Shown piece by piece: positions 1-6,375 of a stretch of 7,878 nucleotides of DNA. The position numbers and the translations under genes are program-made. The notes beneath the pieces are model-generated. The model searched no databases, was not told the origin of the DNA, and saw only the letters and a program-made list of their open reading frames with translations. Source of the stretch: Sinorhizobium sp. GTDB lineage: Bacteria; Pseudomonadota; Alphaproteobacteria; Rhizobiales; Rhizobiaceae. The stretch spans positions 1 through 7,878 of the forward strand of contig JAPSJG010000165.1 in assembly GCA_031178305.1 (NCBI GenBank), written 5' to 3'. Position 1 is the first letter of the stretch, and every line of letters starts with the position of its first letter.

Positions 1-60
1 GGGCGACGTGCACTACCCAAAGCACCCATGCGGGGGGTAGAGGATTGTCGCGAAATATCG
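1..60 (+). ncRNA. ssrS: Possible 3' portion of 6S RNA (partial)
   Basis: This non-coding stretch folds well: CTACCC (13-18) pairs with GGGTAG (35-40), and GCGAC (3-7) pairs with GTCGC (47-51), giving a long interrupted hairpin. In many proteobacteria the 6S RNA gene, whose RNA binds sigma-70 RNA polymerase, lies directly upstream of the 5-formyltetrahydrofolate cyclo-ligase gene, which is the arrangement here. The 5' half would be outside the window, so the overall 6S fold cannot be checked. The assignment rests on position plus structure, not on a confirmed match, and the 3' end is approximate. GTCGC (47-51) can also pair with GCGAC (66-70), so the end could extend to about 70. The alternative is simply a structured leader of the cyclo-ligase mRNA. 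Confidence 0.42.
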
Positions 61-82
61 CAAAAGCGACGGTGACATGGTT

Positions 83-131
83 CCGGCGGGTGCGTCTCTT
101 ACGTTACGTCACCCGAGAAACTGTTCGCCGG
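83..131 (+). other. Inverted-repeat structure in the leader of the cyclo-ligase gene
   Basis: CGGGTG (87-92) is complementary to CACCCG (110-115). The flanking CCGGCG (83-88) is complementary to CGCCGG (126-131), partly in competition with the first stem. No T-run follows, so this is not a typical intrinsic terminator. It lies just before the AAAGGGG ribosome-binding site (133-139) of the gene at 146. It may be a leader fold or a processing signal between the upstream RNA and the coding region; no function can be assigned. Confidence 0.35.
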
Positions 132-145
132 GAAAGGGGTGATCG

Positions 146-718
146 ATGTCGCCGAAGGACTTGAAGGCCGCACTGAGGAGGGAGTGCCTCGCGCTCCGTG
201 ACGCGATGCCGGCGGAGATTCGCATCGAGGCGAGCCTCGCCATGGCCGATCACGCGGCCGATATCATCGCGCTCGATCCCGGCCATGTTGTTTCGGGTTT
301 CTGGCCGATCCGCTCGGAAGCCGACATCCGGCCGCTGATGGTGCGGCTAAGGGATCGCGGAGCACGGCTCTGCTTGCCGGTCATCCTGGACAAGAAGACG
401 ATCGTGTTCCGTGAACTCCTCGACGGCGTGGCGGTGGTCGAAACCGGCTTCGGCACGACCGGCCCCGGTTCGGATGCGCCGGAAGTCGATCCGGACATCA
501 TGCTGGTGCCGCTTTCCGCCTTCGACGCGACCGGCCACCGGATCGGCTACGGCGCCGGCTACTACGACCGGGCGATCGACCGCTTGCGCAACAAAGGTCA
601 TGTGCCGCGGCTGATCGGGATTGCATTCGACTGCCAGGAAGTGGCATCAGTGCCGGCGGAGCCGCATGACGTGGCGCTTGACGCCGTATTGACGGAAAGC
701 GGTTTTCGGCATTTTTGA
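146..718 (+). CDS. ygfA: 5-formyltetrahydrofolate cyclo-ligase
   Basis: This 190-residue cytoplasmic enzyme should convert 5-formyltetrahydrofolate to 5,10-methenyltetrahydrofolate using ATP, returning this folate form to one-carbon metabolism. The length is normal for the family. Visible signatures are the basic N-terminal segment (K4, R11, R12) expected to contact ATP phosphates, SGFWPIRSEADIRP (50-63) in the substrate region, the PLSAFD segment (122-127), the signature GYGAGYYDR (134-142; usually GYGGGYYDR), and the C-terminal PHDVALDAVLTE block. The ATG at 146 is supported by AAAGGGG (133-139) six bases upstream and by the usual N-terminal length. It is probably co-transcribed with the phosphoesterase gene 68 bases downstream. 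The symbol follows E. coli ygfA (now fau). Confidence 0.95.
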   Translation: MSPKDLKAALRRECLALRDAMPAEIRIEASLAMADHAADIIALDPGHVVSGFWPIRSEADIRPLMVRLRDRGARLCLPVILDKKTIVFRELLDGVAVVETGFGTTGPGSDAPEVDPDIMLVPLSAFDATGHRIGYGAGYYDRAIDRLRNKGHVPRLIGIAFDCQEVASVPAEPHDVALDAVLTESGFRHF

Positions 719-757
719 GCGGGACGAGGAATAAAGTGAGCGGTCCCGCATCCCGCT
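719..757 (+). repeat. Inverted repeat with two competing partners in the 719-786 gap
   Basis: GCGGGAC (719-725) is a perfect complement of GTCCCGC (743-749), a 7-bp stem with a 17-base loop. The overlapping AGCGGGA (718-724) also complements TCCCGCT (751-757), so one 5' arm has two mutually exclusive 3' arms. There is no U-tract, so it is unlikely to terminate transcription. It starts at the stop codon of the cyclo-ligase gene and may stabilise or process the transcript. Confidence 0.4.
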
Positions 758-764
758 CCTATAA
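735..764 (+). promoter_or_regulatory. Weak candidate internal sigma-70 promoter for the phosphoesterase gene
   Basis: CTATAA (759-764) matches the rhizobial -10 consensus CTATAT at five of six bases and resembles the -10 box of the yebC promoter at 7283. The -35 region is poor: AGTGAG (735-740), 18 bases upstream, keeps only the TGA core of CTTGAC. A start near 771 would leave a leader of about 16 bases containing the ribosome-binding site. The -10 match may be chance. Confidence 0.25.
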
Positions 765-773
765 GATCAAGGC

Positions 774-777
774 AGGA
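774..777 (+). promoter_or_regulatory. Ribosome-binding site that decides the start at 787
   Basis: AGGA within GGCAGGA lies nine bases before the ATG at 787. An in-frame TTG at 715 would add 24 residues but overlaps the previous stop codon, and the added residues resemble nothing in the family. The family N-terminus begins directly with the MRxLFLGD motif, which is what the ATG at 787 gives. Confidence 0.7.
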
Positions 778-786
778 TTGAGCCGC

Positions 787-1611
787 ATGCGACTTTTGTT
801 TCTGGGAGATATGGTAGGCAGGACGGGCCGCATGGCAGTCTGGGAGCGCCTCCCGGGACTGGTCGGCGATCTGAAGCTCGATTTCGTCATCGTCAATGGC
901 GAGAATGCCGCGGGCGGTTTCGGTATTACCGAGGAAATCTTCCTGGAGACGATTAATGCCGGCGCCGATGTGGTGACGACTGGCAACCATGTCTGGGACC
1001 AGAAGGAGGCGGTGGTCTTCTGCGAGCGGCACGACCAGTTCCTGCGCCCGGCCAACTATCCGGCCGGCACGCCGGGGCGCGGTTCCAATCTCTATTTCGC
1101 CCGAAACGGCGCCCGCGTGCTCGTCGCCAATGTGATGGGGCGGGTTTTCATGCATCCCGAGCTCGACGACCCCTTCACCTGCGCCGAGGCGATCCTCGCA
1201 GCCTGCCCGCTTGTCGAGCATGCCGATGCGATTGTCTTCGACTTCCACGCCGAAGCGACGAGCGAGAAGCAATGCTTCGGACATTTCGTAGACGGTCGCG
1301 CCAGCCTTGTCGTCGGCACGCACACCCATGTGCCGACCGCCGACCACCAGATCCTGAACGGCGGCACCGGCTATATCAGCGATGCCGGCATGTGCGGCGA
1401 TTACGATTCCTCGCTCGGCATGGACAAGGAAGAGCCGCTCAACCGCTTCATTTCGAAGATGCCGAAGGGCCGCTTCGAGGCGGCCTCCGGCCCCGCGACC
1501 ATCTGCGGTGTCGGGGTCGAGATCTCCGACCGCACGGGGCTCGTCAACAAGATCGCACCGCTCCGGCTGGGGCCGCGGCTCGGCGAGACCATACCCGAGT
1601 TCTGGTCGTAA
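787..1611 (+). CDS. ymdB: YmdB-family (TIGR00282) metallophosphoesterase
   Basis: This 274-residue cytoplasmic calcineurin-like phosphoesterase belongs to the family of Bacillus subtilis YmdB and Deinococcus DR1281, whose members hydrolyse cyclic nucleotides in vitro using a two-metal centre. All expected ligands are visible: D8 in LFLGDMVGRTGR, E39 and N40 in NGENAAGG, N67 with the catalytic H68 in TGNHVWDQKE, H154 in DFHAEATSEK, and H179 and H181 in VGTHTHVPTAD. Length is typical (about 265-280), there is no signal peptide, and the active site looks intact. The true cellular substrate in alphaproteobacteria is not established. It follows the cyclo-ligase gene by 68 bases and probably shares its transcript, which ends at the terminator after 1628. 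It is unrelated to the E. coli macrodomain protein also called YmdB. Confidence 0.93.
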   Translation: MRLLFLGDMVGRTGRMAVWERLPGLVGDLKLDFVIVNGENAAGGFGITEEIFLETINAGADVVTTGNHVWDQKEAVVFCERHDQFLRPANYPAGTPGRGSNLYFARNGARVLVANVMGRVFMHPELDDPFTCAEAILAACPLVEHADAIVFDFHAEATSEKQCFGHFVDGRASLVVGTHTHVPTADHQILNGGTGYISDAGMCGDYDSSLGMDKEEPLNRFISKMPKGRFEAASGPATICGVGVEISDRTGLVNKIAPLRLGPRLGETIPEFWS

Positions 1612-1627
1612 ACGCGGGCGTTTCCAC

Positions 1628-1688
1628 GAGCTGCCGCCTCAGCGGCAGCTCCGGCGCTATCCGGGTGGCCTTTCGAAAGGGCTTTTTT
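1628..1688 (+). terminator. Terminator region: strong hairpin, then short hairpin with U-tract
   Basis: GAGCTGCCGC (1628-1637) and GCGGCAGCTC (1642-1651) form a perfect 10-bp stem around the loop CTCA, but no T-run follows. Seventeen bases on, the palindrome CCTTTCGAAAGG (1669-1680) is followed by GC and six T residues (1683-1688), the classic order of an intrinsic terminator with a short stem. The pair lies 17-77 bases after the phosphoesterase stop codon and most likely ends the cyclo-ligase/phosphoesterase transcript. The first hairpin may protect the RNA 3' end from exonucleases. Confidence 0.65.
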
Positions 1689-1732
1689 CAAGTGACAGCC
1701 GTTGCAAATGGTGGCAGGTTAGCTCCCAAAAT

Positions 1733-1796
1733 CAGAGCCGCGTCGAGCGGCCGCTACTCGCAAGTTTCCATGTCGATCTGAAAGCCAGAGCCGCGT
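1733..1796 (+). repeat. Direct repeat CAGAGCCGCGT, two copies 53 bp apart
   Basis: The 11-mer CAGAGCCGCGT occurs at 1733-1743 and again at 1786-1796. The 53-bp offset is about five helical turns, so both copies would face the same side of the DNA. The first copy runs into the palindrome AGCGGCCGCT (1746-1755), and GCCGC (1737-1741) pairs with GCGGC (1747-1751) across a 5-base loop. These could be binding sites for a regulator of the efflux operon, but in GC-rich DNA a chance origin remains possible. Confidence 0.4.
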
Positions 1797-1834
1797 GCGG
1801 TTGCAGGCCGCATGCACTTCCCCAGCCGCTCTGG
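1785..1834 (+). other. Nested inverted repeat upstream of the adaptor gene
   Basis: CCAGAGC (1785-1791) is a perfect complement of GCTCTGG (1828-1834). Inside this pair, TGCGG (1796-1800) complements CCGCA (1808-1812) around a 7-base loop. The result could be a two-tier hairpin in RNA or a cruciform/operator in DNA. It overlaps the second copy of the CAGAGCCGCGT repeat. It ends 100 bases before the adaptor start codon and has no U-tract. Confidence 0.35.
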
Positions 1835-1934
1835 TGCTGCCCGCTGGCGAATGCCTCGGGCTTGAAATGTCGCCACGGCAACAGATTGAACCCGCGCCGG
1901 GCGATCCTGATGGTCAAGTGCCTGGAGGGCGTGC

Positions 1935-3092
1935 ATGTTGCGACAGTGGCGTCTGCCGGCAATCGTCGGCATTTCCATCTCCCTTTTCATCTTGGTTCCC
2001 GCAGCATCGCAAGAGGCGCAGTTGCCGACGGTGACGGTCGCCAAGCCCGTGGTGCGCGACGTCATCGACGCCGATGAATTCATCGGCCGCTTCGAGGCGG
2101 TCGATGAGGTTTCCGTCCGCGCGCGAGTCGGCGGCTATCTCGATCAGGTTTTCTTCACGGACGGTGCGATGGTGAAGAAGGGCGACAAGCTCTTCATGAT
2201 CGACCAGCGCCCGTTCACTATGGCGCTTTCACAAGCGGAAGCGACGCTCGCCTCGGCGCAGTCGACGCTCGATTTCACCGAAGCGCAGTTCAAGCGGACG
2301 GAATCGCTTGCGGGCACAGGCACGCTCTCCGTATCCAGGCTCGATGACGACCGCAGGGCGCTCCTGGCGGCGCAGGCGAGCGTCCGCGGGGCCGAAGCCG
2401 CGGTCGAGCGTGCCAGGCTCGATCTGGAATATACGACGATCACCGCGCCGATCAGCGGCCGCGTCGATAGGCGGCTGCTTTCGCCGGGCAACCTCGTCCA
2501 GGCGGATGAGACGGTGCTGACGACCATCGTCTCGCTCGATCCGATCGACTTCTATTTCGATGTCGATGAGCGCCGCGTCCTTGCCTATGCACGGACCGCG
2601 CGCGAGCGGGGAAGCGCATTGCAGGAAGGCGCCGGATCGCTTTCCGTGCTGGTGACGATCGCCGATGCAAACGAGGCGCCGTTTGAGGGCAAACTCGATT
2701 TTTCGGAGAACCGGGTCGACGAGCAGACGGGCACGATGCGTCTGCGCGCCCGCTTTGCCAATCCGAACTTCATCCTGCAGCCGGGGCTCTTCGGGCGTGT
2801 GGAGGTCGAAGGTTCCGATACCTACAGGGCAGTGCTGATACCGGACGAGGCGATCAGCGCCGACCAGAACGAGCGGATCGTTTATGTGGTCAACGGGGAC
2901 GGCAGTGTCTCTGTCAAGCCCGTGCGCCTCGGACCGCGGCTGCACGGCTATCGGGTCATCCGCAGCGGCATGACCGGTGACGAGACGATCGTCGTCAATG
3001 GGCTCATGCGCGTGCGTCCCGGTGAGAAGGTGAAGCCGGAGCTCATCGTGCTGCCGCAGGAGGCTGCGCAGGCGGCGGAGGCTCGCCGATGA
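1935..3092 (+). CDS. RND efflux periplasmic adaptor subunit (MexE/AcrA-like)
   Basis: This 385-residue membrane-fusion protein should bridge the inner-membrane RND pump and an outer-membrane channel. The N-terminus has a signal-type hydrophobic stretch (about 8-22) with likely cleavage near A24-S25. No lipobox cysteine is present, so unlike AcrA it is probably not a lipoprotein. Domains in order are the first lipoyl half-motif (VRARVGGYLDQV, 61-72, then GAMVKKGDKLFMID, 77-90), an alpha-helical hairpin rich in Ala, Glu and Arg (about 96-160), the second lipoyl half (ITAPISGRV, 169-177), then the beta-barrel and membrane-proximal domains ending near VNGLMRVRPGEKV. The sequence style (DEFIGRFEAVDEVSVRARV) resembles MexE more than AcrA. 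GGAGGG (1924-1929) supports the ATG at 1935. It overlaps the pump gene by four bases, so the two form one operon. The exported substrate cannot be read from sequence. Confidence 0.93.
   Translation: MLRQWRLPAIVGISISLFILVPAASQEAQLPTVTVAKPVVRDVIDADEFIGRFEAVDEVSVRARVGGYLDQVFFTDGAMVKKGDKLFMIDQRPFTMALSQAEATLASAQSTLDFTEAQFKRTESLAGTGTLSVSRLDDDRRALLAAQASVRGAEAAVERARLDLEYTTITAPISGRVDRRLLSPGNLVQADETVLTTIVSLDPIDFYFDVDERRVLAYARTARERGSALQEGAGSLSVLVTIADANEAPFEGKLDFSENRVDEQTGTMRLRARFANPNFILQPGLFGRVEVEGSDTYRAVLIPDEAISADQNERIVYVVNGDGSVSVKPVRLGPRLHGYRVIRSGMTGDETIVVNGLMRVRPGEKVKPELIVLPQEAAQAAEARR
3077..3081 (+). promoter_or_regulatory. Ribosome-binding site of the pump gene inside the adaptor gene
   Basis: GGAGG lies seven bases before the ATG at 3089 and within the last codons of the adaptor. 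The ATGA overlap (3089-3092) joins the pump start to the adaptor stop. This arrangement favours translational coupling and balanced production of the two partners. Confidence 0.7.
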
Positions 3093-6000
3093 GATTTGCG
3101 CATTTCTTCGTCGGTCGCCCGATCTTCGCCTCGGTGCTGTCGCTTGTTTTCCTGATCGTCGGCGGCATTGCCTATTTCCAGCTTCCGGTCGCGCAATATC
3201 CGGAAATCGCGCCGCCGACGATTGTCGTCAGGGCCTCCTATCCGGGCGCGGATGCCGAGACTATCGCCAATACGGTTGCGACACCGCTTGAGCAGCAGAT
3301 CAACGGCGTCGAGAACATGCTCTACATGTCCTCCTATTCGACCGCCGACGGCTCGATGGCGCTGACGATCACCTTCAAGCTCGGCACTGATCTCGATCAG
3401 GCGCAGGTCCTGGTGCAGAACCGCGTCGCCATTGCCGAGCCGCGATTGCCGGAGGAAGTGCGGCGCATCGGCGTCACCACCGCCAAGAGTTCGCCGGACC
3501 TGATGATGGTGATTCATCTCCTGTCGCCGAACGACCGCTATGACCAGCTCTATGTCTCCAATTACGCGCGCACGCGCATCCGCGACCTCCTCGTCCGGCT
3601 GGATGGGGTCGGCGACGTCATACTTTTCGGCGAGCGCGAATACGCGCTCCGCGTCTGGCTCGATCCACAGAAGCTCTCCGCCTACGCCATGACCGCCGGC
3701 GACGTCGTCGAAGCGCTGCGCGAGCAGAACGTCCAGGTCTCGGGCGGCGCTATCGGCGGCCCGCCAATGTCGGGCGACGCCGCCTTCCAATACACGGTGA
3801 CGACCGATGGGCGCTTCAGCGACGCTCGGCAGTTCCGCTACGTGATCGTCAAGGCGGCGGAGGACGGCAGGCTGGTGCAATTGCAGGACGTCGCCCGTGT
3901 CGAGCTCGGCGCCCGCGAATACGTCACCAACAGCTATCTGAACGGCAGCCCAGCCGTCGCGCTTGGCATCTTCTCGCGACCCGGCACGAATGCGCTCGCC
4001 GCAGCCGACGCGATAGAGGCGACGATGGCAGACCTTGCGCGGGATTTCCCGGAAGGCCTCGAATACCGGATCATCTACAACCCGACGGAATTCATCTCCG
4101 AATCGATCGACGAGGTGTACAAGACCATCGGCGAGGCAGTCATCCTCGTCGCGCTGGTGGTTGTCGTGTTCCTTCAGTCCTGGCGTACGGCGATCATTCC
4201 GATCGTCGCCATCCCCGTGTCGCTGATCGGCACCTTTGCACTGCTTTACGCCTTCGGCTTTTCGCTGAACATGCTGACGCTCTTCGGTCTGGTGTTGGCG
4301 ATCGGCATCGTCGTCGACGATGCGATCGTCGTGGTCGAGAATGTCGAGCGCAATCTCGCAAGGGGCATGACGCCGCGGGAGGCGGCGCATGTGACGATGG
4401 ACGAGGTGGGCGCGGCGGTTATCGCGATCTCGCTGGTGCTGACGGCTGTTTTCGTGCCGACCGCCTTCATACCGGGCATTGCCGGCCAGTTCTATTTGCA
4501 GTTCGCCGTGACCATCGCGGTTGCGACCGTGATCTCCGCGTTCAATTCGCTGACATTGTCGCCGGCGCTTGCGGCCATTCTCCTGCGCCCGCACGAGGAT
4601 CACGCGCATGAGCGCCGCAATCCGCTGACCCGATTCGGTCGCGGGCTCGCCAACGGCTTCAATGCCGGCTTCGACCGCATGGCCGACGGCTATGCCTGGG
4701 TGGTGCGCCGCTTGGTCGGTACAGGGCTCGCAATTGCCGCTTCCCTCATCGTCTTCATAGGCCTGCTTGGCGCCACATGGTACATGGCGCAAGCGGTTCC
4801 GCGCGGCTTCATTCCGACCATGGACCAGGGCTATGCGATCGTCGTCATCCAGCTTCCCGAAGGGGCTTCGCTCGAGCGCACCGATGCCGTCGTCCAGCGC
4901 GCATCGACGATGGTACGCGAGGTTCCGGGTGTGAGGGATGCGGTCGCCTTTGCCGGGTTCAACGGGGCGACCTTCACCAATGCTTCCAATTCCGGCGTGA
5001 TCTTCACACCCTTCGACAGTTTCGAGGAGCGTCTCGAACAGCGGCAGAGCGCGGACCAGATCATCGGCCAGATCTTCGGCGCGATGCAGGGCATTCAGGA
5101 GGCCTTCATCATCGCCGTGCCGCCGCCCTCCGTGCGAGGTATCGGCAACTCGGGCGGCTTCAAGATGCAGATCATGGACCGCCAGAGCCCCGATATGCGA
5201 CGCGCGCTGGCACTCGCCCACCAAATGATGGGCGCCGCTAACCAGACCGAGGGTCTGACGGGCGTCTTCACGACCTTCTCGGCCTCGAGCCCGCAGTTCT
5301 TTCTGGCAATCGACCGCGACAAGGCGCGGGCGCTAAACGTGCCGATACCGAACATCTTTGAGACGCTGTCGATCAACCTCGGCGCATCCTATGTCAACGA
5401 TTTCAACGCGTTTGGTCGTGTCTACCAGGTTCGCGCCCAGGCCGACCAGCAATACCGGATGGAGCGCGACGACATCCTTGCCCTGAAGGTGCGTTCCGCC
5501 TCCGGTGCGCTGGTGCCGCTCGGAACGCTCGTCGAGATCCGTGACACGAGCGGGCCTGCGCTCGTCCAGCGCTACAACATGTATGTTTCCGTCCCCGTCC
5601 AAGGCAATTCGGCACCGGGTGTCTCGACCGGCACCGCACTCGACAAGATGGAGGCACTTGCCACCCAGATCCTGCCGCAGGGCACCACCTTTGAATGGAC
5701 CGAACTTGCTTTTCAGGAGCGCCAGACCGGCAACACCGCGGTCTTCATCTTCGCGCTTTCGGTGATCTTCGTCTTCCTGGCGCTCGCGGCGCAATACGAG
5801 AGCTGGGTCCTGCCGCTTGCCATCATCTTGATCGTGCCGCTTGCCGTCCTTGCCGCTCTTATCGGCGTCTTCCTCAGCGGAATGGACAACAACGTGCTGA
5901 CCCAGATCGGCCTCATCGTGTTGATCGGCCTTGCGGCGAAGAATGCAATCCTGATCGTCGAATTCGCGCGACAGGGGGAGGAGGTGGGCGAGACACCGAT

Positions 6001-6265
6001 CGAGGCGGCGATCGAGGCGAGCCGGCTTCGCCTGCGGCCGATCCTGATGACGGCCTTCGCCTTCATCCTCGGCGTCGTGCCGCTGGTGATCGCTACCGGA
6101 CCCGGTGCCGAAATGCGCCAGTCGCTTGGCACGGCGGTCTTCTCCGGCATGCTCGGGGTCACCTTCCTCGGCCTGTTCCTGACGCCGGTCTTCTATGTGG
6201 CCCTACGTTCGATGCGCAAGAAACGCGTGCCGACGGCGGAGGCAGCGGCCGCGCCGGGGGAATGA
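3089..6265 (+). CDS. RND multidrug efflux pump, inner-membrane permease (HAE-1 family, MexF/AcrB-like)
   Basis: This 1058-residue inner-membrane transporter should form a trimer and export hydrophobic or amphiphilic compounds from periplasm or membrane, driven by proton influx. Length matches AcrB/MexF (about 1050-1060). TM1 lies near residues 10-28 after FFVGRPIFASVL. The first large periplasmic region carries the MLYMSSYSTADGS and GTDLDQAQVLVQNR motifs. The proton-relay pair is D410-D411 in LAIGIVVDDAIVVVENVER (TM4), equivalent to AcrB D407/D408. TM7 starts near 545 and TM8 near 885. The relay lysine is K951 in IGLAAKNAILIVE (TM10), equivalent to AcrB K940. The motor residues are therefore intact and the protein looks functional. 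The sequence is closest in style to MexF. The drug-binding-pocket segment (GFNGATFTNASNSG) fits the family but does not reveal the substrate. No outer-membrane factor follows, so it must use one encoded elsewhere. Confidence 0.96.
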   Translation: MRFAHFFVGRPIFASVLSLVFLIVGGIAYFQLPVAQYPEIAPPTIVVRASYPGADAETIANTVATPLEQQINGVENMLYMSSYSTADGSMALTITFKLGTDLDQAQVLVQNRVAIAEPRLPEEVRRIGVTTAKSSPDLMMVIHLLSPNDRYDQLYVSNYARTRIRDLLVRLDGVGDVILFGEREYALRVWLDPQKLSAYAMTAGDVVEALREQNVQVSGGAIGGPPMSGDAAFQYTVTTDGRFSDARQFRYVIVKAAEDGRLVQLQDVARVELGAREYVTNSYLNGSPAVALGIFSRPGTNALAAADAIEATMADLARDFPEGLEYRIIYNPTEFISESIDEVYKTIGEAVILVALVVVVFLQSWRTAIIPIVAIPVSLIGTFALLYAFGFSLNMLTLFGLVLAIGIVVDDAIVVVENVERNLARGMTPREAAHVTMDEVGAAVIAISLVLTAVFVPTAFIPGIAGQFYLQFAVTIAVATVISAFNSLTLSPALAAILLRPHEDHAHERRNPLTRFGRGLANGFNAGFDRMADGYAWVVRRLVGTGLAIAASLIVFIGLLGATWYMAQAVPRGFIPTMDQGYAIVVIQLPEGASLERTDAVVQRASTMVREVPGVRDAVAFAGFNGATFTNASNSGVIFTPFDSFEERLEQRQSADQIIGQIFGAMQGIQEAFIIAVPPPSVRGIGNSGGFKMQIMDRQSPDMRRALALAHQMMGAANQTEGLTGVFTTFSASSPQFFLAIDRDKARALNVPIPNIFETLSINLGASYVNDFNAFGRVYQVRAQADQQYRMERDDILALKVRSASGALVPLGTLVEIRDTSGPALVQRYNMYVSVPVQGNSAPGVSTGTALDKMEALATQILPQGTTFEWTELAFQERQTGNTAVFIFALSVIFVFLALAAQYESWVLPLAIILIVPLAVLAALIGVFLSGMDNNVLTQIGLIVLIGLAAKNAILIVEFARQGEEVGETPIEAAIEASRLRLRPILMTAFAFILGVVPLVIATGPGAEMRQSLGTAVFSGMLGVTFLGLFLTPVFYVALRSMRKKRVPTAEAAAAPGE

Positions 6266-6294
6266 TCCGGACGCTGGCGATGACGCGATTGTGA

Positions 6295-6327
6295 GCGGCC
6301 GGCCGCCGCTTGGCGCTGGACGGCGCC
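6295..6327 (+). other. GC-rich palindrome and hairpin after the pump gene
   Basis: The perfect 12-base palindrome GCGGCCGGCCGC (6295-6306) is followed by a small hairpin, GGCGC (6312-6316) with GCGCC (6323-6327). No T-run follows, so an intrinsic terminator is not supported. This lies in the 110-base gap between the pump and the MBL gene and may stabilise mRNA ends. Transcription may continue into the next gene. Confidence 0.4.
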
Positions 6328-6375
6328 GCGACCTTGAACGATGCTGCCTCCCGCTGAAAACGTGAGGGGTTAAGC

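Larger units (their letters stand above)
1689..1934 (+). other. Gene-free upstream region of the efflux operon
   Basis: Together with 1612-1688 this makes a gap of 323 bases without a gene. The open frames crossing it overlap real genes and lack recognisable protein features. No convincing sigma-70 promoter was found: the best box, CTTGAA (1861-1866), has no matching -10 sequence 16-18 bases downstream. The region holds an 11-bp direct repeat, a palindrome and a nested inverted repeat, listed separately. It presumably contains the promoter and control sites of the RND operon that starts at 1935. Confidence 0.5.

Noticed and set aside
715..786. A TTG start extending the phosphoesterase by 24 residues
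   Set aside because: The extension overlaps the previous stop codon and has no family counterpart. The ATG at 787 has a good ribosome-binding site and gives the family N-terminus.
598..1347. A 249-codon open frame on the minus strand over the cyclo-ligase and phosphoesterase genes
   Set aside because: Both genes beneath it have intact family motifs on the + strand. The antisense product shows no recognisable features.
1861..1890. CTTGAA/TTGAAA as a -35 box for the efflux operon
   Set aside because: No -10 sequence resembling CTATAT or TATAAT lies 16-18 bases downstream; the best candidate, ATTGAA, matches at only two positions.
1272..2077. Plus-strand open frames crossing the phosphoesterase end, the intergenic region and the adaptor start
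   Set aside because: They overlap two real genes in other frames, run through the terminator hairpins and have Arg/Pro/Ser-rich out-of-frame composition.
2948..5224. A 758-codon open frame on the minus strand opposite the pump gene
   Set aside because: It lies wholly antisense to a strongly conserved RND pump and is very rich in His, Arg, Asp and Glu. It shows no domain and is a shadow of GC-rich codon usage.
6262..6294. A 10-codon mini-ORF (MIRTLAMTRL) whose ATG overlaps the pump stop codon
   Set aside because: It is too short to judge and has no supporting features beyond the overlap; ATGA overlaps arise easily by chance.
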